From contig NC_133901.1 of the NCBI RefSeq assembly GCF_964199755.1, forward strand, positions 50,937,324-51,001,323: 64,000 nucleotides of DNA. Reading direction: 5' to 3'. The position numbers and the translations under genes were made by a program. Shown here piece by piece: positions 1 through 10,400 of the stretch (within the stretch, counting starts at the first letter, position 1; every line of letters starts with the position of its first letter). The notes under the pieces are model-generated. The model had not been told where the DNA came from. It searched no databases and saw nothing but the letters and a program-made list of their open reading frames with translations. This DNA comes from Larus michahellis (taxonomy: Eukaryota > Chordata > Aves > Charadriiformes > Laridae).

Positions 1-50
1 CATGACATTGAGCACAGTGGCACCCAGCAATATCAGCACTAGGGTATTAC

Positions 51-2460
51 CTGAAAGTGCTATCCCTAGTGACAGAGCCAAGGCTCCCAGTCTTCACATC
101 CCTGGATGCCACCAACTCATTCTCATATATGGCCTGGTCTCCAGTCACCTGGAATGACAGACCAGGCACTGTCGTTGCAGTAAAGTCAAGCTGGATTAAT
201 GCCAGGCTGGAGAACAGCATTTGGCACCTGGAAGTCCATAGGGTGCCCGTTAAGTAGCCAAAGCCACATCAGGTTGTTCCAGGTCCACAAGCTCCTGCTA
301 TTCCAGCCTAGTGACAGCTGCAGCTCTTACCTGAAAAGTGGTGCCACAGGCAGAGAGCGGGAACCGGTACACAACAAAGACATTGTTTTTCATGACAGGG
401 ACACAGTCAGTACTGTGTCCACTAACCAGCTGCACAGAGTCCAGGATGATGGGTGGCAGGGTCACATCCCTAGAGACAGCAATGGAAAACTGGCCACCTG
501 GTGTGCAATGAGCTGTCACTGGAGGAAAAGAAATAATCAGTCTTGAGCTCAGGGAGAAAAGGAGGCTCAAGCATCACAGCAAAGACAAGGCCAGCAAGTC
601 CTACAAGTTCTCCTGCCTGTAACTCCCAAAGCAAGTGCTAAGCACAGCAAGACAAGTGCAACCATCTCTAACAGCAACGCTCATTCTGGCCATAAACCCC
701 AATCGTCTGTTGCAATACATATGAAAGGGCCAGACACTTCAATGGGACAAAGTATTCTTCACAGCCAAAAACAAAGCCTTAGGTCGCTTGCAGGACCGGT
801 ACACACCAATACTGCTCTACCAGGGAAGTAAGGAATCCCAGTTCACGGCTCCTCCAGGAGGAGGCACGCTTACCTGTGTTACCAAAGTAACAAGGCTTCA
901 CCCTGTCCCTAGGGTCATAGCAGCAGCCTCGCTCTTCACAGTCTCCCTGGCTGATAGGCAAGGAGGCACACAGCAGCCGGTCTTGGCTGAGGACAGCAGA
1001 ACAGACACCACTGCTTGGAGCATCCAGGGCTGGAAGAAACAGCAGGAGTTTGCAGCTAAGGCACAAGGAGCAGGGGGGTAAAGACACAGAGGACACTGCT
1101 GGCAGATGTCTTGGTGACTCTGCATGCAAATCGAGGGAAGTTAGACTCAAGTGAGGGTGAAACACACAGCCTGGAGCTGGCACGGAAGCCGGCTTAGAAG
1201 GGACCTGCATTCCCTGGAACAGAGACTCCCCCTGAAGCCACTCACAAGAGACTAGACTGTATGGGATCTGTCAAGATAAAGTATTCCGCATCAACTCTGG
1301 TAGTTTGGAAAAATCATTGTACCCAGTCTCCAGCTCAGTCCCTGAACTTGCAGGGATCGATGCAGTCAGAACATGTCTAGGAGACATAAGGAACATTCAC
1401 CTGCTGACCCTGCAGAGGAGGCACAAGCCCTCAGCAAGTTGGTGGCTCTTCTGTCTGAAACCCTTCTCCAGGGAGTCTCCTGCACAGCAGTAAGTCCCTC
1501 TGCCCAGCCCCAGACTGACTAGGAACAGACATCCAAAAGGAAGGGCACTCATCACCACAAGATACAAGCGGGACTTCCTAATGAGCTGTCAGTCTTACCA
1601 GGAAGGTCCACAGGGCACCTGAGCAGCTTCTCTTCATGAAGAACCTTTTGTCCAGCATCGTCTGTTCCTTCAAGCCCAACCAGCATGAGGTAATTGCCAT
1701 CCTAGGGGAGAGCCACACCAGTCAGGGCAGCCAGAGCAGCAGTAGCCACAGTCCCAGCAGAACCCCTAAGGTCACTCACCCATTCAAAGACATAACAGCC
1801 AGTATAGGAGACCAATACTTTCCTGGAGCCATCTGGAGTCCCAGATACCAAGAGCCCACACTCAGAGTCATTCTGCAGAACGTGTGCCTCCCCCTTGGTA
1901 TCTAGGGAAAGAGGAGACAGCAGCAGAGGTTTCAGCATCCCACGTTGAAGACGGGGTCCGCTACAATCCTACCCTTCTGTCGGAAAAAAGGCCCTAGCCA
2001 GTATTAGGGGCTGGGCCAGCAGGGGTGTGTGAGGGAAGAGCCAAGACCCAGCAGCCAAGACCATCTAGATCGAGGCACGGCACGCCACCAAAGCCCGTGA
2101 CTGCTAGGTCATACAAACAGCCCCCTGGTTACACAAGATGCACTGAAGCCGTTAGACAACACTTCACATCAAAGCTGCCCCTTTCTCCTCATTCCAGGCA
2201 TACACCTGCACTGTGCCAAAATACAGCAGTAAGAAAGCCTCTTGACACCACCCTCACTTACCCCAAGTAGTCAGCACAAAGGAAGCGTTCCCTTCCCAGC
2301 CTGGAGGTAAGGTGAACTGCAGGCTTTCTTGGCCACAAACCAGCAGGGTGGGATCAGAAAAAACACTACCCTGAGCCCCCACAACCCAAACAAGGGGACC
2401 AAGAAAGCCCCAGAAGAGCACAGCTCCAAATGCAGCCCTAGACTGCCCTGCAACACCCAT
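51..2460 (-). CDS. ZP4: Zona pellucida sperm-binding protein 4, exons 1-6 (3' exons off the window)
   Basis: ZP4 is a secreted glycoprotein of the egg coat (vitelline envelope) that polymerises through its ZP module. Exons on the minus strand: 2262-2460, 1780-1901, 1599-1701, 874-1029, 331-518, 51-148, all with GT-AG borders and matching phases. Exon 1 gives the start Met (good context, AGG-ATG-G), a signal peptide (about residues 1-30) and N58-A-S, a glycosylation site. Exons 1-3 form the N-terminal ZP-N1 domain with Cys42, 81, 102 and 136. Exon 4 is a six-cysteine trefoil (P-type) domain with Cys151, 162, 172, 177, 178 and 188. Exons 5-6 begin the ZP module and match my recall of human ZP4 segment by segment (FSIAVSRDVT, LDSVQL, CGTT, YENELVA, GSVTRDS). 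The trefoil restricts it to ZP1/ZP4, and the close exon 5-6 match favours ZP4. The remaining ZP module and C-terminus must lie left of base 1. This is the only ZP4 copy here that continues past exon 4. Confidence 0.93.
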
Positions 2461-2479
2461 CCTGCTCTCTTGCTAAGCA

Positions 2480-2620
2480 CCATAAAGCAGCTGCTCTCAG
2501 CCTAGCCTTTTAAATTGCAGAGCCAGCTGGGACCAGAAATTCCCAAAGTGTCCAGGTGGACCCAGCCCAGCAGTTTAACACCTTCCATTGCTCTCACCTG
2601 GCTCTGAACCCAGCGCAATC
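2480..2620 (-). promoter_or_regulatory. Candidate ZP4 core promoter with E-boxes
   Basis: On the minus strand a TATA-like TTTAAAAG lies at 2507-2514, about 50 bases before the ZP4 start codon at 2460. Upstream are CANNTG E-boxes: CACCTG on the plus strand near 2596 and CAGGTG at 2553-2558. ZP genes are known to be driven in oocytes by FIGLA/E12 binding to such E-boxes. That these boxes are the functional ones is inference. The same block accompanies every ZP4 fragment. Confidence 0.45.
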
Positions 2621-5600
2621 TGCTTGCACCCTTTGAAGGTGTGCAAGCAGGAGCTGCGCTTATGTCAAGAGACGAGCCTGCATTCATATCACTAAGCTGA
2701 GAGGAACTCCTCTGTGCAATTTACTGTCCAGCCCCAGGAGGGTCTTCAAACCCTTTTTTCTCACCCCGAGTTCTTCCCGCTGCTGGCCCATGCAGGAGAT
2801 CCACCAGCTTTTCCCCATGTACCCTACTGCTGCTCTAATTGCTCATTACATGGCATGAGTGCAAGAAGCTGCGTGACAACGCTCTTTTGCTCTTTTAAAG
2901 GAGCCGCCGCTTCAAATGCCGGACATGGGGTGCCAACATAGAAGCACAGAAATAGCCCTCCACATGAAATCTGTGGAAAACTGTGGCGCTCGGGCAGGCT
3001 TTGCACCCCTAAAAGGAGGTGATTCCCCTTAAACGGTCCTGGCTGTGGACTACAGCCCCGTTTGCAGTCCAGGGCTGTTCCGGGCATGGCTGCTAGGTGG
3101 CAGGACCATGTGCTCTGTGGGACACCCACCCCCAAAGGCTGGCCAAGTGGGCTGACAGGATGGGCCTGAGACACAGGTAAGGGGAGCCTCTGTAATCCCA
3201 GAGAAAGCCTCTGCCTGCCAGCACCCATCGCCTGCCTGTACCTGCAGCGTGTCTCACGTAGAGCCTTCTCTCTCCCTCGCCACACATCAGGCTACAGCAC
3301 CCCCACTGAGTAAAAGCCTTATTTCCATATGGGAAGGCCATCTTTCCATACAGATGTTTCTGTATTCACACAATGGAGGCGTGGATGTCTTCACGCTGCT
3401 GCAGGGGTGGCACGCACATAGTTGGTGCGTGCGTTTTTGTGCCCTGCTTTTTGCAGCAGCAGCGCTGGCATAGCCTGTGCCGCCGTGTTCTTTTGTAATC
3501 TGTTTATTTCTTTGGGACTAGATCATCCCTAGATCGTCTAATCTTGACCCTTAATAACGCACTGCCGTTGGTAGCCACCCACACTCCTGCTCTCAGCAGA
3601 CCCTCCGGACGGCTGCCCAGCCCCACGCAGCAGGCAGCGTGCCCACCCCTCCAGCCAGCCCTCAGCAGCAGGCATGGGTCGTAGCTGAGTCCAAGGGAGG
3701 TGTTTCCTTTGCTCTTCCACCTTAGCCCACAGCCCGTCGCTCCTCTACAGCAGCACAGGATGCCGTGATCCCAGCCGGCCAGCCGGGTGAAGAACGTCAC
3801 TGTGCCTGCCCTGCGCGCTGCTTCTTTCATGTACCAACCAGGAGAGCTGTTCCACAAAGTACAAGACCTTTCCCGCTGCTCTGCCCGGCAGAGACTGAAG
3901 CAAATGGATCTCGACAGGCTGCCTGCGTGGCTGCTGTTTGAGCCGCGCTCACGAACCAAATGGGCTGGTCCCAGCGCCTGCCTGGGCACCGGGCAGCCAC
4001 AGTGGAGAGGAACCTGGGGAAAACATTTGGACTTTGGCAGGGAGGGAGGCTTCATCTCTGTAGACGCTTGTGCCAGGACAGCTTGCCCAAATCTCACAGC
4101 CACCGTGTGACTGCTGAATGCTTCACTTCACTGCATTATCTGCTGATAAATGGGTAAAAAATAACAAATAAATGAAGCACTTTGGAGCTATAGAGATAGC
4201 TTTCATTACACTTTAACCCACCAATACTTTGTTTATGCTCATAGGAAAAATTATCTACAGGTACGTGAAGAATAACTCTCTGTGAAACAACACTGGGAAC
4301 GCTGTAGATCCCCCAGGCAATACCTGTGCTGAGAACGGTTTCAGGTAAGTGCCCTTTCCTAATTTCGACGCGCAGACACTTGACAGCTGTGTTGGAGGAC
4401 GTGGAGATGGGAGGTGATGAAAATGAGCCTGAAATTCACGGAAACGAGATGCTTTGTTCAGAAGAAGTTGGGATAGGCAGCGGAAAGCAGCTTGGCTGAG
4501 AGGAAACAGGCAGGTCTCTCTTCCTCGCAAATCTCTTCCTCATCCATTTAATAGTTCTCACGCAGTACAGTGACCCAGCTGTAAGCACCAGTTTAGCTAG
4601 CACTCAAGACCACCACAAACAGGACGACGCAGAAGATGAAGGTAGGGCAGGCAAAAAATCTCTGTAGGCCACTAGCCTGAAGCTGACCCCAGCAAGCTAA
4701 AATCTTCCTGGGATATCCATCAGGAGAATCCTCTCCTCCTAACAATTTTGAGCCTGGAGACTGGGACAGACATAGCAGCAGTGTAGGAGTAGCCCTGGCT
4801 GTAGAAAGCTCTCTAGAGCTTCTGTGGAAAGAAAAGTAAGTATTAAGCACCACCACAAAGAAGTGCTGGAAAGAGGCGCAGAAAACGCCCTGCGCATTGT
4901 GGGAGTGCCTCTGACGAGATCGCAGTGTCTGGCTTGTACTGTGCACCATATGTGGCACAAACTGGCAGTGCATGGAGGAGAGGCTCGGTCAAAACAATCC
5001 TCCACAGAAGGTGAACAGTATTTGCCGACAGCAGGGACATCCACACCAAGCTTCCCGGGGATGAGGGGTGCTGGCAGCACAGTGGGCAGGAGAGGCATTT
5101 TGCAGTGCCACCTTCTGAATCAAGGTCCAAAAAGAGAAGGCTCAGGCAGTAAGCCTTCTACACAACCATGGCAGTTTTGCTTCAAGCTTGTGCTTTAGTT
5201 TAGAAAAAAAGAGAAAAAGCTACAACACTGGCAGCCTTTTCTTTGACTATCCCCAATAGGTGCCTCCAATTAACTTAAAACCAAAGCTCCTGGTGAAGAT
5301 GGAGAGGAAGGCATTTCAGCCTGGCCTTCCTGGACTTTCACGTGAACGGAGAGGACAGAGCAGTCCTGCCTACTCTTAGCATCTGCAAACAGAAGTGAGT
5401 ACTCGGAAAACCCTGGAATACTACTGTGACATGAAAAGGTCTGTGTTTTCCCACAGGGACGGGTCTGAGTGACTAGTCTTATGTGTTTTCCTCCCTTGTA
5501 AACCCCCAGTGTGTCTGCCAGGGCGGTGGGAATATCTGGAATATAATGATTTTATTCTGACAAAAATGAGAAAGCTTGAAAGTATTCCCAGTTCCAGGGC

Positions 5601-5697
5601 TCTTGCCCAAAGTGTGTCTCAAACTGTGAGGTAGAGCTAGGAAGTAAGCCCTCGTCCCCAGGATCAACGGCACTTTACAGGGAAGGTGGCAAGGCAA

Positions 5698-5822
5698 TGA
5701 ACTCAGGCAGCAGAGAGGCCTCCTGTAGCCAAGTAAACTCCCATGAACTCCGCTTTCACCCAGAGCGACATGAACTCCCATGAACTGCCCTGGCAACATC
5801 TGAGCCGATGCAGAGGAGTTCA
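5698..5822 (-). promoter_or_regulatory. Cluster of AGTTCA half-sites with a perfect DR4 (u1)
   Basis: Read on the minus strand, 5771-5786 is AGTTCA-TGGG-AGTTCA, a perfect direct repeat with a 4-base spacer (DR4). A second DR4 with one mismatch (AGTTCA-TGGG-AGTTTA) lies at 5734-5749, in the same orientation and with the same spacer, 37 bp away. Further half-sites are at 5698-5703 (minus) and 5817-5822 (plus). NF1-like halves adjoin: GCCAA at 5728-5732 and TGGCA at 5791-5795. DR4 sites are bound by CXR/CAR/PXR with RXR in phenobarbital-responsive units of CYP2 genes (known for chicken CYP2H1 and mammalian CYP2B). The position, 1.7 kb upstream of a CYP2 start, fits. LXR and thyroid receptors also use DR4. 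Confidence 0.55.
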
Positions 5823-5886
5823 CGTCAGCGGATAGGCAACTAGCCCAAACCTGTTGGCAATTCAGTTTTTCCACCAAAGTATCAAG

Positions 5887-5963
5887 TACAGGTCTTTAAG
5901 AAGTGAAATGACATTTTAAACGAACTACAGGTTTTAAGAAGTGAAATGACATTTAAAAAGAAC
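5887..5963 (+). repeat. Imperfect 38-bp tandem duplication (u1)
   Basis: A 39-base segment at 5887-5925, beginning TACAGGTCTTTAAGAAGTG, is followed at once by a 38-base near copy at 5926-5963. It is the main length polymorphism between units: two copies here, in u3 and in u4, but one in u2. Confidence 0.9.
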
Positions 5964-7322
5964 AGCTAGCAAATTATTGCACCAATGCAAGAGAGCAAGG
6001 ATGACGTAAGAACTTACGGGGAAGCTGCAGAAACTTTTGCAAAACTTCGCTAGCTCCTTTGAGTGAAGGGGAAACTCACGCTAACACGCTGCGGCACAGC
6101 AAACCCAGCACACTCCAACCAAGCACCTGGTTCACCCAGGCCCCTCGCTGATTCCCACCAAGTCCCACGTCCCCTATCCTCGCAACACCTTCCGCTCAGT
6201 GGGATGAGTCCTGTCTGCCTGCAGAAGCGTCGCAGCTCAGGAAAGACAGAGGGATATGGCCAGACTGAGCGAGCTGAGCACAGGCAGTGCCACAGCCCTG
6301 AGGGTCCTTTCTACCCGCCGTTGCCACTGCTGTTGGGACCTCGCAGGTACACAGCCCCAGAGTGGGCAGGAAGCCTCCCCAGCTCTTTTTGAAGCCCTTG
6401 CAACACACCAGACATGCTCTGCAGTCTCCCAGAGCACCTCTGGCCCTTCCAGGGGAGCAGTTCCTCATGTTGGAGTCAGACAACAACTAAACAGGGAACT
6501 CGTACGTGCCAGCTTCTAGCAGTAGCTTGGGTGCGCTGCTTGGGTCATTGCAAGTGCAAGGAGTAGTGGCCAGGTTGCACTGACCTATACCCAGCCTCTC
6601 ACAAGCGCACCTCTGGCTCAGCTTGGGAAGCCATTGCCCAGAGACCCTCTCAAGAGACCCATCTCAAGATTTCTCTCTTCTCTACCTGCTTCTCTCACCC
6701 TTTCCTCTAGGAGACCTCAAACAGGTCAGAGTCCCAAGGTCTAGTCCCCTTTTCTTATGTCTTTTTCTTATCTCTCCCGGCAAATCCTTTCTCATCTATT
6801 GTGACGTCTGGAGACCTTTCTGCCCTTGCCAGACGGATATTTTATACTTTCCCCTCCTGTGAGGCCAGACATCTCTAGGGAGAGAGACCGAGGCAATTGC
6901 TGTGCATTGAGGAGAACACGTCAGTATGTTTTTTGGCACATCACACGCAGTGCGAACTCCACTGATAATGTCAGGAAGACTTCAGGAACAAGCAAGGATG
7001 GCTCACCCCACTGAGAGCTTGTACGATTAATACCAAAGAACAGAAAATGCAAACAGCACTGAAGTACTTCAAAGATACTCTCGTGACAGTGAATTTCCAG
7101 GAGCGCCTGAGTCAAAGAGTGTGCCCCTAGTGTGACCTCTTTAATAATAAACTTTAGATGAAACAAAACAAGTTTTATGAACACATTGTAAATTTCTTAA
7201 CCTCAGTTGGCCTCTGCAATTGTTTGAGATAAGGTGTGTCTTTGATGGCCAATTAACACTGAGAGAAGTCCTAGTTTCATAACACAGGGCAGTCAAACAA
7301 ATGATTGACTACTAATATTGAC

Positions 7323-7448
7323 TGACTCAGCCACGTGATCCAAAACCTGCTGTTGAGGTAACATAGCCAGCATAGCTAACATAGCCCTTCGGTATATAGG
7401 CTCGGGCTCCGGCAGCCAGAGTCACTCCCTCCTGAGCCACAGAAGCAA
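7323..7448 (+). promoter_or_regulatory. P450 core promoter: ARE/AP-1, E-box, 9-bp repeats, TATA (u1)
   Basis: TATATA at 7393-7398 lies 51 bases before the start codon, predicting transcription start near 7420-7425. Upstream, TGACTCAGC at 7323-7331 fits both AP-1 (TGACTCA) and the antioxidant response core TGACnnnGC, and runs directly into the E-box CACGTG at 7332-7337. Three 9-base near repeats (AACATAGCC, AGCATAGCT, AACATAGCC) fill 7360-7386 next to the TATA box. A CCAAT lies at 7249-7253. The block is unchanged in all four P450 copies. The motifs are seen; factor binding is inferred. Confidence 0.6.
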
Positions 7449-10400
7449 ATGGAGCTCCTGGGAGCAGCCACTGTTGTCCTCCTGGTTTGCATTGCTTGCC
7501 TGCTCTCCATCACAGCATGGAGAGGGAGGTCTGGAAAGGGGAAGATGCCTCCGGGACCAGCTCCCCTTCCCATCCTAGGTAACTTGCTGCAGGTGAAACC
7601 AAAGGACTTGGCCACAACCCTCCAGAAGGTGAGGCCACTTTCTTCTTCTCTCTTACTTTCTTCTGTGGGCAAGAAGTGTGTGGGACCTGTGCGTGGGGAC
7701 AGTCTGTGACCATAGCTTGATAAGCAGCTATCCCAGAGGAGCAGAAAAGCCATGAGGATCTCAGCTGCTCCCCCGCACTGCTGTTGTCATTGTTGCACAG
7801 GGCCTGATAGCTGGGAACCCTCTCCACACCTATATTTGTCAGGAGAGGACGAAAACTTGACGTTGCTGGTCTGTGAGGCTGCACCGCCTGCCGTGGGATG
7901 CAGCAGCAAGGCCACTTTTCAACTCCTCCTCCCGCTCTGCTCCATGGCCATCTTCTGTCTTGCATTTTGACAGCTCAGTGAAGAGTATGGACCAGTGTTC
8001 ACAGTGCACCTGGGCTCTGACCCAGTGGTGGTGCTGCACGGACATGATGTGGTGAAAGAAGCCTTGGTTGATCGCGCGGACGAGTTTGCTGCCAGAGGAC
8101 ACATGCCAATAGGAGACAGGGCGAACAACGGATTAGGTATGTTTGCTGAGTGAGCTCCTTCTGAGGAGAAGGGAAGGGCTGAGCATTCATTTGGCAGATC
8201 AGGGCTGGAATGTACCACGCAGGAGGGAGGACTGTGGAGAGTGGGTGGGTCCTACCTGGAGAAGGGAAGGCAGAGTGGGCTGTAATTGCTGCCTTTCATC
8301 ACCCAAAGCGGGTAGTAGAGAAATGGAGTCAGATTGATCTTAGTGATGTGCAGTGAAAGGGCAAGCGGCAACAGCCCCCAGCTGCAGCAAGGGGAATTAT
8401 GTGCAGATACGAGCGATGAATTGTTCACAAGGAGGTTGGGCATGTGGTGGAGAAGGCCAAAAGCAGGCAGGTGGACTACAGTACCTCCATAGAGTGTCTC
8501 CAAACCACAGTACTCTATGACACTACCGTGACAGTGCTCTCCCAGGGACAGGATTCGCTCTCACTGTGAGCCTCTGTTCATCTCACACCCAGCACACCCA
8601 AGCCAGGTCTTTGCTCTTCCTTCTTCCTCTGCAGGGATTATTTTTAGCAACAACCAGGAGTGGTTACAAGTCCGTCGGTTTGCTCTCAGCACTCTGCGCA
8701 ACTTTGGAATGGGGAAGAGGAGCATTGAAGAGAGGATCCAGGAGGAATCTGAGCACTTGCTAGAAGAGATCAACAAAACAAAGGGTATGCTACAGTTTCA
8801 ATATAGCTTATGTTTGCAAGAAAAAGGACTGTACTAAGGGAGACCCATGTCTTTAGCATAGAATAGAATTAGCACGTGCTTTGTCCATGCACCAGCTGCC
8901 CCTCGTTACAGAGCAGTAAATAATTCCGTGATCACATACTGTTCTTTTTGGGGACCCTTCTGTGTCGTTCAGAGACTCTGTTCTGGTATTTCCACTAACA
9001 GCCAGAGCCCAGGTTACCCACAGTAGCCATGAGTAGCCATAGTTGGTTTTCTTTATGGTTTGTAACTTTTCTGAAATCCCAGGAACGCCTTTTGACCCAA
9101 CCTTCACGCTGAGCTGTGCTGTCTCCAACATCATATGCTCCATTGTCTTTGGGAGACGATATGACTATAAAGACAAGAAGTTCCTGGCCCTGATGAATAA
9201 CATGAACAACATCTTTGAGATGTCGAACTCCTACTGGGGACAGGTACAATCCAGTAGGCATTTTAGTGTGTCAACATTCTCCTAGGGGAGCAGGGAGCCT
9301 TCCTCCCAGTGAAGTCCCATCTCAGTTTTCTAAGTAGGACCCCGTCAGTGCTCTGCTGCACAGGAGGGAATTCATTCAAGAGCAAGACGCAGCCTCACCA
9401 ATGGAGAGCTGAGGGTGCTTCCCCCTAGTCCTGACACCCTTCTTCTCTGCCTAAGGTTCCTACCACTAAGCAAGCCCCTACTGCCCTGTCAGACTGCCCA
9501 GCCTCACCGCCCTTCTGCTTGTCTCAGTTGAGAGGGTTGTGAACTTCCTAGGCTTTTTGGTAATATCAAAGGATGGGGCAATGGTCATGCTAGGGACCCT
9601 CCTGTTTCTTTCTTTCCAGCTCTACCAGATGTTCTCAAATATCCTGGATTACTTGCCTGGCCCACACAACAAAATATTCACAGAATTTGATGCTCTAAAA
9701 GCCTTTGTGGCAGAGGAGGTGAAGATACACCAAGCCACCCTAGATCCCAGCTCCCCTCAGGATTTCATTGATTGCTTCCTCACCAAAATGCAGGAGGTAA
9801 GGAGACAGCGTACAGCCCCAGCTCATCCCCAACACACCTACACTGAGCCCCTTCCCTCTCCTAAGTAACACAGGCATTGGGATGATCCCTTCCCAGGCAG
9901 CTAGGCTGTGCAGTGGGAAGGCACCAGCAATACCCCAGATATTGCCTGTGCTAGAGCTTATAGCTCTGGGTCTGCACACTCACCAGCCCCTACCTGCACC
10001 TTCTTGGACAGCAAGACCTTCATCTGCTCTCACTGAAACACAGGGATGTGTGCAGTCTGGTCTTGCAGTTCTTCCACTGGAAAGCAGTTAGCACAGCAAG
10101 GGCAGACATGCAGCTACGTACCATTTGGTGCACAGCTTGAAAGAAGGCCGCGCTGGTGTTGAGCTTACTGCACAAAGAGAGCATTGCAATGTCCCAGGTG
10201 GCTGCTGCAGCTTAGCAGAGAAATGCAAGAGCTCTGGGTGAGAAAGAAGGCCTGGGATGACACAAGAAAGGGCCACTTTTCTCAGCCCAGCCAGAGAAAC
10301 AGCCCAGCCTTTTCCCTAGGAGAAAGAGCACCCCAATTCCAGTTTCCACATGAAGAACCTGATAACCAGCACCTTCGACTTGTTCATTGCCGGGACTGAG

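Larger units (their letters stand above)
2461..7448. other. Intergenic region between divergent ZP4 and P450 genes (u1)
   Basis: About 5 kb separates the ZP4 start codon (minus) from the P450 start codon (plus). It holds the ZP4 promoter, the AGTTCA half-site cluster (5698-5822), the 38-bp duplication (5887-5963) and the P450 promoter. I see no further gene. Several reading frames of 100-200 codons exist (for example 3504-4103 minus), but none shows a recognisable domain, and the region is GC-rich enough for chance frames. No LINE or SINE was recognised in it. Confidence 0.6.

Noticed and set aside
199-546. A plus-strand frame over the first 550 bases
   Set aside because: It is the antisense shadow of ZP4 exon 5 (331-518 minus).
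3504-4103. A 199-codon minus-strand frame in the intergenic region, present in every unit
   Set aside because: No recognisable domain, cysteine- and arginine-rich composition typical of GC-rich chance frames, and no splice or promoter context. Its conservation is explained by the recent duplication.
6546-6736. C/EBP-like ATTGCAAG and scattered AGGTCA half-sites upstream of the P450
   Set aside because: Single short motifs at irregular spacing, expected by chance over 5 kb. Only the DR4 cluster has a layout worth reporting.
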